The notes under the pieces: generated by a model
Seen by the model: the letters and a program-made list of their open reading frames with translations, nothing else
What the model was told of the DNA's origin: nothing
The model's database searches: none
Made by a program: the position numbers and the translations under genes
Part shown: in pieces, positions 12,516 to 23,505 of the stretch
Layout: every line of letters starts with the position of its first letter
How positions within the stretch are numbered: the stretch's first letter is position 1
NCBI RefSeq assembly: GCF_963924675.1
Contig: NC_089235.1
Span: 62,492,220-62,556,219, forward strand
DNA: 64,000 nt
Reading direction: 5' to 3'
DNA from: Phocoena phocoena
Taxonomy: Eukaryota; Chordata; Mammalia; Artiodactyla; Phocoenidae

Positions 12516-15458
12516 CCTATGGGATGCAGCAAAAGCAGTTCTAAGAAGGAAGTTTATAGCAATACAATACTACCTCAAGAAACCACAGACATCTCAAATA
12601 AACAACCTAACCTAACACCTAAAGGAACTAGAGAAAGAAGAAACAAAACCAAAATTAGCAGAAGGAAAGAAATCATAAAGATCAGAACAGAAATAAATGA
12701 AATAGAAACAAAGAAGACAATAGCAAAGATCAATAAAACCAAAAGCTGTTTCTTTGAGATAATAAACAAAATTCATACACTATTAGCCAGACTCATCAAG
12801 AAAAAGAGGGAGAGGACTCAAATCAATAAAATTAGAAATGAAAAAGGAGAAGTTACAACAGACACCGCAGAAATACAAAGCATCCTAAGAGACTACTACA
12901 AGCAAGTCTATGCCAATAAAATGGACAACCTGTAAGAAATGGACAAACTCTTAGAAAGGTATAACCTTCCAAGACTGAAACAGGAAGAAATAGAAAATAT
13001 GAGCAGATTAATCACAAGTAATGAAATTGAAAGTGTGATTAAAAATGTTCCACAAACAAAAGTCCAGGACCAGATGGCTTCACAGGTGAATTATATCAAA
13101 CATTTAGAGAAGAGCTAACACCCATCCTTCTCAAACACTTCCAAAAAATTACGGAGGAAGGAACACTCCCAAACTCATTCTGAGGCCACCATCACCCTGA
13201 GTCCAAAGCCAGACAAAGATACTACAATAAAAGAATATTACAGACCAATATCACTGATGAATAGATGCAAAAATCCTCAACAAAATACTAGCAAACAATC
13301 CAAGAACACCTTAAAAGGATCATACACCATGATCAAGTGGGATTTATCCCAGCGATGCAAGGATTCTTCAGTATACGCAAATCGATCAATGTGATACACC
13401 ATATTAACAAATTGAAGAAGAAAAAATCATCTCAATACATGCAGAAAAAGCTTTTGACAAAATTCAACACCTATGTATGATAAAAACTCTCCAGAAAATG
13501 GGCATAGAGGGAACCTACCTCAACATAATAAAGGCCATATATGACAAACCCACAGCAAACATCATTCTCAATGGTGAAAAACTGAAAGCATTTCCTCTAA
13601 GATCAGGAACAAGCCTAGGATGTCCACTATCACCACCATTATTCAACATAATTTTGGAAGTCCTACCCATGGCAATTAGAGAAGAAAAAGAAATAGAATA
13701 AATCCGAATTGGAAAAGAAAAGTAAAACTGTCACTGTTTGCAGATTACATGATACTATACATAGAGAATCCTAAAGATGCCACCAGAAAACTACTAGAGC
13801 TAATCCATATATTTGGTAAAGTTGCCTGCTACAAAATTAATGCACAAAAATCTCTTGCATTCCTATACACTAATGATAAAAAATCTGAATGAGAAATTAA
13901 GGAAACACTCCAATTTACCACTGCAACAAAAAGAATAAAATACCTAGGAATAAACCTACCTAGTGAGACAAAAGACCTGTATGCAGAAAACTATAAGACA
14001 CTGATGAAAGAAATCAAAGATGACACAAACAGATGGAGAGATATACCATGTTCTTGGATTGGAAGAATCAATATTGTGAAAATGACTATACTACCCAAAA
14101 CAATCTATAGATTCAATGCAATCCCTATCAAATTACCAATGGCATTTTTTTTTATAGAACTAGAACAAAAAAACCTTAAAATTTGTGGGGAGACACAAAA
14201 AACCCCAAGTAGCCACAACAGTCTTGGGGGAAGAAAAACGGAGCTGGAGGAATCAGACTCCCTGACTTCAGACTATACTATTAAGCTACAGTAATCAAGA
14301 CAATATGGTACTGGTACAAAAACAGAAACATAGATCAATGGCACAGGATAGAAAGCCCAGAGATAAATCCATGCACCTATGGTCAACTAATCTATGACAA
14401 AGGAGGCAAGGATATACAATGGGAAAAAGACAGTCTCTTCAATAAGTTGTGCTGGGAAAACTGGACAGCTACCTGGAAAAGAATGAAATTAGAACACTCC
14501 TTAACACAAAAATAAACTCAAAATGGATTAGAGACCTAAATGTAAGACCTGACACTATAAAACTCTTAGAGGAAAACATAGGAAGATCACTCTTTGACAT
14601 AAATCACAGCAAGATCTTTTTCATCCACCTCCCAGAGTAATGGAAATAAAGGCAAAAATAAACAAATGGGGCCTAAGGAAACTTAAAAGCTTTTGCAAAG
14701 CAAAGGAAACTACAAACAAGACGAAAAGACAACCCTCAAAATGGGAGAAAATACTTGCAAACGAATCAATGGACAAAGGATTAATCTCCAAAATATATAT
14801 ACAGCTCATGCAGCTCAATATTAAAAAACCAAACAAACCAATCCAAAAATGGGCAGAAGACCTAAACAGACATTTCTCCAAAGAGGACATACAGGTGGCC
14901 AAGAAGCACATGAAAAGCTGCTCAACATCACTAATCATTAGAGAAATGCAAATCAAAACTACAATGAGGTATCGCCTCACACCAGTTAGAATGGGCATCA
15001 TCAGAAAATCTACAAACAACAAATGCTGGAGAGGGTGTGGAGAAAAGGGAACCCTCTTGCACTCTTGGTGGGAATGAAAATTGATACAGCCACTATGGAG
15101 AAGAGCATGGAGGTTCCTTAAAAAACTAAAAATAGAACTACCATACAATCCAGGAATCCCACTACTGGGCATATACCCAGAGAAAACCATAATTCAAAAA
15201 GACACACACACCCCAATGTTCATTGCAGCACTATTTACAATAGCCAGGTCATGGAAGCAACCTAAATGCCCATTGAGAGACGAATGGATAGAGAAGGTGT
15301 GGTACATATATAGAATGGAATATTACTCAGCTATGAAAAGGAACAAAATTGGGTCATTTGTAGAGATGTGGATGGATCTGCATACTGTCATACAGAGTGA
15401 AGTAAGTCAGAAAGATAAAAACAAGTATCGTATATTAACACATATATGTGAAACCTAG
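12516..15458 (+). pseudogene. L1 ORF2 remnant, element 2, catalytic Asp lost
   Basis: This is the C-terminal three quarters of L1 ORF2, broken into several frames (12519-12935, 13477-13701, 14004-14294, 14640-15077, 15081-15458). The reverse transcriptase catalytic motif, F-A-D-D in element 1, reads F-A-D-Y here at about 13737-13748 (GAT-TAC), so one catalytic aspartate is gone. R-Q-G-C is also altered, to S-L-G-C, near 13610. The C-terminal G-T-L-L-H-S-W-W-E region is at about 15047-15075, and the reading frame ends with the TAG at 15456-15458. There are many frameshifts and no function. Confidence 0.92.
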
Positions 15459-15671
15459 AAAAATGGTACAGATGAACCAGTTTGCAGGGCAGAAATTGAG
15501 ACACAGATGTACAGAACAAACGTATGGGCACCAAGGGGCGAAAGTGGCAGGGGCGGTGGTGGTGTGATGAATTGGGAGACTGGGATTGACCTATATACAC
15601 TAATATGTATAAAATGGATAACTAATAAGAACCTGCTGCATAAAAAATTAAATAAAAGAAAAGAAAAAAAG
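12516..15671 (+). mobile_element. 5'-truncated L1 (element 2) joined to element 1
   Basis: It starts abruptly inside ORF2 at CCTATGGGATGCAGCAAAAG, which matches element 1 at about 9194, and runs to a 3'UTR with TGCAGGGCAGAAATTGAGAC and a degenerate A-rich tail (15645-15671). That tail abuts the right target-site duplication. Truncation within ORF2 is the usual 5' truncation of L1 copies. What is unusual is that the truncated end abuts another L1 instead of target DNA. Confidence 0.92.
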
Positions 15672-15685
15672 GAGGCAAGGGAAGG
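15672..15685 (+). repeat. Target-site duplication, right copy, of the double L1
   Basis: GAGGCAAGGGAAGG, identical to 7316-7329, directly follows the A-rich tail of element 2. Confidence 0.8.
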
Positions 15686-16856
15686 AAGGGTAAAAGATAT
15701 AACTAGTGGTGGGCTTGGACTGGCTTGTACCTGCTTGGGAGAGTAGATTTTGTGCTTCTCTTCTCTTTGAAACTCGATCTTCAGTGACAGCACATTTGTC
15801 ACTTGAAATCAGCCATAGTACAAGCATTTACACCTCTGAAAACAGCAAACAGTACAAGTGAGGGCTTTTCATTTTTCCAGAAAGGCAGTTTACCTGCACA
15901 CTGTGGGGTGAACCCAGAATTTTGAATTTGGATGACTAACTGAATAGAGATTTTGGAGATGATATAAGTTTGATTTGGGACCTGTTGAGATTATAGTAAC
16001 AACTGGGAACAGTCTGACAATGTGGCAAATTCCATCTCTAAATGGCACTCACTATCCTTTTGATAGAGAGGATAAAATGTTGTTCAGTAAATCTATTACG
16101 CTGCCTTGGAGTTGAAACAAAAAGATGAAATTCTTCTGAAGACACAGGTTTTGCATTATACATGTAATTTCATTGCAGAAACACTAAAAACGCCATTGTT
16201 TTATCAGTAAAAGGTTTTACAGATATGGTAAAGTTTCCTGTGGATCAAAGAGTAGCTAAGCCACAAAACAAAATAATGATTCAGCTGACAATTCGTGTTA
16301 ATACAAGCTCGTATCATCAGGGAGACTCAGGGAGAAAGAATTGTTTGCTGTTATTCTGGATGGAAAGCAGAGTGAGGATGTGGGATTTCACAGATTTCAT
16401 CTTTTACTTGAACTCTTAAGTTGGAAGATCTTTTCCTTTCTGTGAGAGATATTCTTTCAAAAATTAAAACAGTTTATCTTTTCAGCAGAGATTTGTGAAA
16501 TCAATTATGCAGCATCAGTAAAGTACAATTCAGAGGGTGGTGTTTTGTGTGAAAAGATGTGAATGACTTATTCAGTGACACTATGTTGCAAAGCAGTATT
16601 GCTACATGATCCCAATTTTGTATTAAAACCTATTGTGTCTGTGCATTCAAAGGCTGAAGGAGTAAAATGTTTAAAACAGCTCTCTCTGCTTGATGAGTTT
16701 ACGGGTTGCTGTTTGTTTAACCCTGTTGCTGTGTATCTATTTTTGCTGTAGAATTATGAGAGCTAATAAAAAATGTTGATACAATAAGATAAGATACGCT
16801 GTCATGCTTGGCTGAGTGTAGTGTCAAAAGTAACTTGACAATTTAAAATTTTACAG

Positions 16857-16892
16857 GGTGTCCCTGGAGCAAAGGGAGAAAGAGGAGAAAGA
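16857..16892 (+). CDS. COL14A1: Collagen XIV alpha-1, last complete COL2 exon (36 bp)
   Basis: A 36-base micro-exon encodes G-V-P-G-A-K-G-E-R-G-E-R, four Gly-X-Y triplets with a charged, basic/acidic end to the COL2 helix. The acceptor is TTTTACAG behind an A/T-rich rather than pyrimidine-rich tract, and the donor is GTAAGT. Both ends are phase 0. The charged triplets close the helix, and the next exon (17895) supplies the final Gly before the non-helical NC2 linker. The weak acceptor and small size make it a candidate for skipping, which would remove exactly four triplets. Confidence 0.92.
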
Positions 16893-17894
16893 GTAAGTAT
16901 CCTCTGGAGTGTTGACCAGCCGCAGCTGACTGCACATCTTTTGTTGCATAAGCCCGATAAAGGATAACCATTTACTCTCATGACTACTCATTGCTCTAAT
17001 ACCACTCCTCTTCCCCCTCTCCTCAACTCGCTTGGCTGTGAGCACATTTTCAAGGGAAAACCACGCTGTGGGCTAAAAGTCAGGAGTGCTGGCTTCTAGT
17101 TGCAGATCTGCTACTATCCAGCTAGATGACCTTAGGCCATTTCTTTCAGGCTAAAATGGAGAGAATCAAACTCATCTAACTCACAAAGTGGATTTAATGA
17201 AGACATAATATAATGGATGTGAAAAGGCTTCAGAAAAGTAAAAGCTCTATTCAAACTGCCAAGCGGTAGATTGAGGCTTGTGTATTTCCAATATGGGAAC
17301 CAAGGAAGACAAAGGCAGCATGGAATCAAAGAACTGGCTATGAAACTTAGATCAGTTTATTTTAGGGGCCTTCTATATCCTTTGAGAAATTGTGCCACTG
17401 CTCATATAATTGTGCTGTCGGCTCTAGTAGAAACAGCAGTGACCTTGGGCTCATCCAGTTACCTCTGTGAAAACTTGGGCAGTATGTTTAGCTCTGTTCA
17501 TCTGTAAGATGGATTTAACATCTTTCCTCCGAGTTGCTATTAGTATTAAGTAAGCCACTGGTTGAGAAATTGCTGTATTTTACAAGCTCTAAAGAGCGAG
17601 AAATAAGGCATTAAATATGTATGGGTTTATTACAAAACTAGTAAATTTTTTAGAATCTGTGGCCAGAAACACTTGAACTTTTTAATTTCATAAAGGCTCT
17701 CAGGAACCTTGTACCATGAGTGCCAGATCGCTTGCACCTTCTCCGTGTGCACCATGGTGGTCAATCCTACCTGTTGCTAGGAGACAGAGAGCCTAGGTTG
17801 GGAACAATGGGTCGAGTCCCATTTCCATCCTGGAAGTCCTGCCATTGGCTGGGCTTGTGGCTGAGAGTCAGCAGTCTGCTTTTTTCTCATCCAG
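16893..17894 (+). other. COL14A1: COL14A1 intron
   Basis: Intron of 1.0 kb from a GTAAGT donor to a CATCCAG acceptor. It holds a MIR at about 17075-17260 and possibly a second MIR-like fragment at 17410-17540. Nothing else is recognised. Confidence 0.85.
17075..17260 (+). mobile_element. MIR SINE
   Basis: MIR-like core: AGTGCTGGCTTCTAGTTGCAGATCTGC, then a GATGACCTTAGGCCATTTCT segment and an AAAATGGAGAGAATCAAACTC stretch. Diverged. Confidence 0.6.
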
Positions 17895-17961
17895 GGTGAC
17901 CTACAGTCTCAAGCCATGGTGAGAGCAGTGGCACATCAGGTGTGCGAACAGCTCATCCAAA
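17895..17961 (+). CDS. COL14A1: Collagen XIV alpha-1, NC2 linker exon
   Basis: This 67-base exon encodes G-D-L-Q-S-Q-A-M-V-R-A-V-A-H-Q-V-C-E-Q-L-I-Q plus one base of the next codon, completed as Ser by the following exon. The sequence leaves the Gly-X-Y pattern after the first Gly. It is the first half of NC2, the short non-collagenous linker between COL2 and COL1 of FACIT collagens. The V-C-E-Q-L-I-Q block is the FACIT XII/XIV signature, and its cysteine is a candidate for interchain disulfide bonding. Phase changes from 0 at the acceptor (CATCCAG) to 1 at the donor (GTAAGT). The His before Q-V-C is discussed under findings. Confidence 0.93.
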
Positions 17962-20809
17962 GTAAGTGCATTATAGTTACAGATGTTTTTTTATTACACG
18001 TCCAAATGGGAATTTGCCTTTCACACAAGCATAAAGACTAAGCTTTGTCTTGTTGCAGAAACATAAGCTTTACAGATGGCCATCACTAACCCATCTAAGT
18101 GATCATTACATATTACCCTAGAGTTCTGCATCGATGGTGCAGAGACCAGATTCCTCTCTGTTGTTTGTCCAAAAACTCTCTGTTTGCCCATATAGGTTTA
18201 ACTTGACTGTCCATATCAAATCTTTTATTTCTTCTTCATCTCTCCAAATAGATAGATTTTTTTCTCAAGTCCTCAGCACTTGAAAGCTGCCAAACTAAGG
18301 CATCAGAAGCTACATTCAAACCCCTAGATTTAAATCCATATCTCTTTCTTACCCATTTCTTTTGGTTAGCCCAAGGCCCTTCCCTTTATTTTTTAAGATT
18401 CATACCAGAAAAAATGCAGACACACAAACATACATGCACACATGGGGACAGGCTTCATGTGAACATTTGACATGATACTTGGGCTCCGTGCCAAAAATTA
18501 CACTGGAACACACTTTATATCACACCTGTCCCATTTCTTCATTTTAAACTTGAACTTTCCCACAGGCCGGTATTTCAGTTGCTGATTCATGCTCATTCAC
18601 TTACATACCCACGCATCTGTGCATTTCTCCCCTGCCCACTGACTTTATATTTTGTCTCCGTAATCTAACCAGAGGGTTACTAGAGTGGGCCCTTCTCTCT
18701 GCCAGTCATTTGTTTAGTTCCACAAAGATCTGAGGCCACATGGAGCTGAAATATTCCTCTCAAACCCAGACAGCTCTGGCCTAACTCTGCTGCCAAGCCC
18801 CCTGGTTCTGTAGCATCCACCATCTCCAAGGCCAACATTACCTAAGCGGCTGCCTTAACAGCTTTGAGGTTATATTTTTTTAACCTGGGAAGTTTGGGAA
18901 TCCTGTAAGTGTCCAAGAAGGTGCTATTGGCTGGGTCCAAAATTCCATCTGCAGTAGATAAACCCAGATCTCATCCTGCAGAAAGCATGGAGTGAAGGTC
19001 TACAGGGGCTTGGAAGAGTTTTCATTAAGACGTAATCTTAGGGCAAACTGAATACAAAGCTACTATCTTCAGGTGTAGTAGTAATGCTCCCTATATTTTA
19101 ACTTTATTTCATTTTGTATTATATTGCCCAAACTAGTGGTTGTGAAAGAATTTATCAGTTAAATGAAACTACTTAAGTTTAATGCCAAAATAGGATCTCT
19201 GAAAATACAATTAATTGTAAAAGGGAAACGACATTAAGTAGAATATGTCCAAAGCTAACCTGTACCTTGGATTATTTTGTAAGTTTCTCATTTCAAGTAT
19301 ACACTGTAAATGGGTGGGTAATGATTTTAAGGAAACCTAAGGGTTAAATTCTAATATGACTCACTGACTATAACATAAGGAAGATTTCGCAATAGTTGCT
19401 ATCTTATTCCACTGTAGAATAAAAATCTTATATAAATATGTGATTATTTGAAACATGCCCTAAAAATTGAGAGTCCAAAATCCAGTTTTTCCCATCAGCA
19501 ATTCTCAGATTCTTGTGAATAACTTCTAGGAAATAGAAACAAGAGCTGAAACATGTCAGGAAAATAGGGAGGCCCTGCCTGTCAATGTCATTGTCAGAGG
19601 AAAAAAATAGAAGAGATTTTATGCCAGTCTATGAGCAAAACCCAACCCACCCAGAAGCTTTATTTCTGGTACCTCAGTCATCTGCCCACACACCACTTCA
19701 CGTTTCTCTGGGCTTTTTATTTCCTTCCTTAGGCTTTACCTCAGAACTTGATTATCATTTAGCATATAATTCCTCACATGCTCAGTTACCTGGTTTTCAG
19801 TCCAGATCTGAATTATGCTAGGAAAGTTTATGTGGGAAGCTGTGTGAGACTGAGGTGATGACAGCTAGGGAAGTATCAATAATAAAGGATGGCCCTTTTA
19901 TCAAAGGAGGAAGCTGAAAAAGCAGATGTGGAAATGTCTGACCCCACCCAGACATTCATGCACATGCCTACTAATGGCTCCTGGGTCATCAGGAGGCCAA
20001 CCCTACTTACAGTCATGGTCCTATGCTTAAAAACGCATTGACTATATCTTAGAAATCATCCCTCTAAAAATGGTTACTATTCTTTATTTAGGGTTGAATG
20101 TTTACAAAGGAATAAATGACAGTCATCTGGAAAGTTCACTTCTTTGGGAAAATGTTATCTCCTGATGATGCTGAAAAATGGGGCATTATGGTATCAAATA
20201 CTTTCTCAATCTATACTTCTAATTATTAAAATACATTCTTCCAGGCACAGCTGAGTTAAGGGATTCTGGGAGAGAGCGCCAGATTTTTTTAAAAAATAAA
20301 GCTATTCAGAGTTTCTGCAGCTGGGACCCAAGTAAAGGTTTCTGCAAAAAGCCTTGGCAATGAAGAAATGAGTTGAAACAGAGCACTTGTCTGGGGATTA
20401 CTGAGCAAGAGGGTGGGACAGGCTTTGTGGGTTGGAAAAAAGACATATTACTTGGGTGGAAATCGCTGGGGAAAAGGGGCAGCTGGGTGAGGATTTAGGG
20501 GTCAGATAAATATTGGGGGTGAAGATAAAATTTATGATTTCTGGTCACTGATGTTTACTGAGATGCTGACGTGAGCTGTGGGATTCCAAACACATGAGAT
20601 GCGACTTGAATACAGTCCAGCTGTTAATATCATCCAAAGTAAGATGCAAAAAGTTTTCAGTTGGAAATCAACTTATTTCAGAGGGATGTGCTTCTTCCTG
20701 TTGGTGGGTGTCTAAGAGAATTGTTTGGAACCTTGACAGATGATGCCTTCAGTTCTCCCTTTCTAAGTGCGACAGTTCATCGAATGCTTCTTTGTCCTTC
20801 GTGTCTCAG
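17962..20809 (+). other. COL14A1: COL14A1 intron, repeat-poor
   Basis: A 2.85-kb intron from a GTAAGT donor to a GTGTCTCAG acceptor. I recognise no exon, RNA gene or clear mobile element in it. It stands out against the repeat-dense introns on either side. Confidence 0.75.
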
Positions 20810-20998
20810 GTCATATGGCCAGGTACACAGCCATCCTCAACCAGATCCCCAGCCAGTCAACATCAATTCGGACCATCCAAGGGCCTCCTGGAGAGCCTGG
20901 GAGACCAGGCTCACCTGGAACCCCTGGTGAACAAGGACCCCCAGGTGCCCCAGGCTTCCCAGGAAACGCGGGTGTGCCAGGGACCCCAGGAGAACGAG
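20810..20998 (+). CDS. COL14A1: Collagen XIV alpha-1, NC2/COL1 exon (189 bp)
   Basis: The exon begins in phase 1 and completes a Ser codon. It first encodes the second half of NC2 ([13 protein letters not shown], then a Ser/Thr-rich [10 protein letters not shown]). From about residue 23 it turns into the COL1 helix, beginning G-P-P-G-E-P-G-R-P, and continues with regular Gly-X-Y triplets to G-E-R. The donor GTAAGC splits a Gly codon (phase 1). The I-L-N-Q-I-P block and the NC2 length of roughly 43 residues across two exons fit collagen XIV, and collagen XII less well as I know these proteins. NC2 sits between the two helices and probably gives a flexible hinge. The length, 63 codons, is the largest coding block in the window. 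Confidence 0.95.
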
Positions 20999-21373
20999 GT
21001 AAGCTGGACCACTCCTGTCACTGAGTGCGCCGAAACAAGAGTGTAACGGTGGTGCTTATGCAATGATAGAGTTCCAAATAATGGACCTAAATTAATTCTA
21101 TTCCATCTATTCTTCAGCTTCTTGTTTATTAATTCCCAATATTGAGAAAATTGAGTGATCTACAAAACATTTATTAAGAGCCACGTCTGCTTGTATGCAA
21201 AGGGAGGATCAGAAACCCCAGTTCACCTCTAAAAGGCTTTTGAGCTCATGAGAGAAAGAGGTCCCCACTAGATGGATGAATTTTAAAAAAATATGCCCAT
21301 CCAGGTAGAATTACAAAATGATACCCCACTCTGGACAGAGGTAGCATCAAACATATGTGTCAACTGAAAAAAA

Positions 21374-21900
21374 AACACACACACACAACCTAAAAGTTGA
21401 GAATTATGTTTTATTTGGCGGACTCACTGAGGACTTAAGCCTGGGATGCAGCCTCTCTGATGGGTCTGAGGAACTGCTCCAAAGAGATGAAGGAGGACCT
21501 GGATTTGTAGGAGTTTTGCAACAAAAACCAGGTAGTGGGAACATCAAAAGAGAACTGTTAATTAAGGAAAAACAGGCATCTCAAATTAATGAATTTAGCA
21601 CTTTCCTATGAATGGGAAGATGCAAGAGTCTGGGCTCATTGAAATCATTGCTTTGATACGAACCTTAACTACCTAGAGCCAGTATTCTGTTCTTTTCCAT
21701 CCTGAATCTCCTCAGGGTGCACTGTTGGGGGCAGCCGTAGTGGCTGCCGGCTTGATGGACACAACATCTTTTGTTTGCTCGTATGGCAAGCAGCATTGTT
21801 TGTCCACATGTGTCATGGCAAGTAGAGAGCTCACTTCCTAGGTCTGGTACATTTTTTTGTGCAGTGCCCATACCAGGCAACGGTCAGCCTTGAGGTAAGG
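21374..21900. repeat. Unassigned interspersed repeat, possibly an LTR fragment
   Basis: An internally coherent block starts after a CA run with AGTTGAGAATTATGTTTTAT and continues through GGGATGCAGCCTCTCTGATG and GGAAGATGCAAGAGTCTGGG. I recognise the style from artiodactyl genomes but cannot name the family. There is no coding potential. Confidence 0.35.
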
Positions 21901-22439
21901 CATGAGTCATATCAACATATGATTTACATGTGCTTATGTAGACCATGCCAGTTCTAAACTTCAAATTAAATACTGTTTGTGGCTCATCTTCCTATAACAT
22001 GAGGCAGTATTTTATTTAACAGTTCCATGGGCCAATGTTTAATCTTTCCTACTAAAGTTTCTTTCAAATAGAGATCCTACTTAGCCTTTTCTTCTACCCT
22101 TTCCAGGTCTTAGCAGTGTTGTGTAATACAATAATGGACTCTTTCGATTGAATTTCACCCTATTCTGTAATTGGCCAAGATCTCCCACTCCAGAAGCAGA
22201 TCAGATCAAAGAGAGGTGGGAAAAGAGGTTACATATCAGCCACAAAGAAAGTGATAGGAAAGGAGATAACCAATAACAAGTATTTTCTAGGACACAATTT
22301 TATGGAATGTAGACTGGGAGAAAAGCTAACTAGTACCTATCTGCTCTTGTGAGTCATATTGCTGTAATGAGATGGGTAGGATATACTTCTTTGATCAAAT
22401 TTGAGATGTAAAATGCAGATTACCAAGATAATATCTCAT

Positions 22440-22690
22440 GTTTATTCTTGATCCATGCCAACAGGCCATGTGCATTTCTGCCTTTGCACTTTTGGACACT
22501 TTGTTCTTCCCCCTTTGGAAATGTCCTTTCCTTTCCCTGCCTTCTGTGAATCTCACTCTTAGTTCAAGGCTCAGCTTAACCCCTGTCTCATGCGTGAAGT
22601 TTTTGTTGATTGTTCTGGACCAACAGATGTCTCCACCCCCTGAATACCTGATGCTGTGACCATCTCTCCCACCCATTTTAGCAGTCATCA
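22440..22690 (+). mobile_element. L2 LINE fragment
   Basis: Diverged L2-like body with TGGAAATGTCCTTTCC, TCAAGGCTCAGCTTAA and CATGCGTGAAGTTTTTGTTG, typical of the L2 3' half. Confidence 0.6.
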
Positions 22691-23409
22691 CATGTTAATG
22701 AACAGCATGATGGCAGAGAGCAGGGCTCAGGTCTGAATTGCTTTGCAATAATAGGTCCTCATCAGATCATTGTTGCTTTGATTGCAACCCAGTTCTGATT
22801 TTCCTTTCTAAAGGGTTTTCCTGTGCCAGGGTACTAAATCAGCAGATGTAGAGAAGGACATAATTTCCTCGCAGTGTACCAACGATCTGGCAGCCAGGAA
22901 GGTGGCCACCTCTGTCAACAGGACACCCTCTAATGGGGTTGGTGATGGGTCAGCTGTGACTCAGGGAGCACAGAGCCAGTGCCTGAGTCACTCTCGGCAA
23001 GTCACAAGTTGTCTTTGTTCTTTTTGGAAGTCCTGTCCTCGTTCCTGCCAGACTGAGTCTTTCCTGCTCTGCAAGAACACTTGAATGCTTAGATCAGAGA
23101 AAAGTCAGCCAAGGATCCTCAAACAGTGGTCCAGACAGCCCTCGAAATACGATTTTCCATGATATAATTTTCTGACATACATGTATGTATATATTCCGAA
23201 AGAGTATAGTAGATAAGCAAAATCCTGTATTTCACAAACACAGGATGACAGTAAGAGAAAGTGAGAAATGCCCTCTGAGCATGAGGGAGGGTGATTTTGG
23301 TTGATCACCAACTGGGAGGGTGTGCTTTGGGGTTTAAGGTAGGGGTTTATAGGCCAGCAAAGTATTCCAATCCTGTTGCAATTGGGATTCATGGTTGCAA
23401 GGAAAACAA

Positions 23410-23505
23410 TAATTTTTTTAAAAAAAATATTTATTGAAGTATAGTTGATTTACCATGCTGTGTTAGTTTCAGGTATACAGCAAAGTGATTCATGCTTTGA
23501 TATTA
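23410..23505 (-). mobile_element. L1 3'-end fragment (antisense)
   Basis: TATTTATTGAAGTATAGTTG followed by ATTTACCATGCTGTGTTAGT and TACAGCAAAGTGATTCATGC match the antisense L1 end seen at 1071-1273. Confidence 0.7.

Larger units (their letters stand above)
1604..16856 (+). other. COL14A1: COL14A1 15.3-kb intron
   Basis: Large intron between a GTGAGT donor and a TTTTACAG acceptor. It holds an unassigned old repeat (about 2470-2945), an L2 (4330-4850), two CHR SINEs (5485-5622, 6299-6502), a MIR (5975-6245), an antisense L2 split in two, and the 8.3-kb double L1 (7330-15671). I see nothing recognisable at 1604-2450, 2950-4300, 4880-5460, 5640-5970, 6510-6890 or 15790-16856. No collagen exon is missed as far as the reading frame shows: the exons on either side join in phase 0 as consecutive Gly-X-Y triplets. 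Confidence 0.8.

Noticed and set aside
20661..20930. ORFs in other frames across the NC2/COL1 exon
   Set aside because: They are frame shadows of the collagen exon and cross its splice acceptor.
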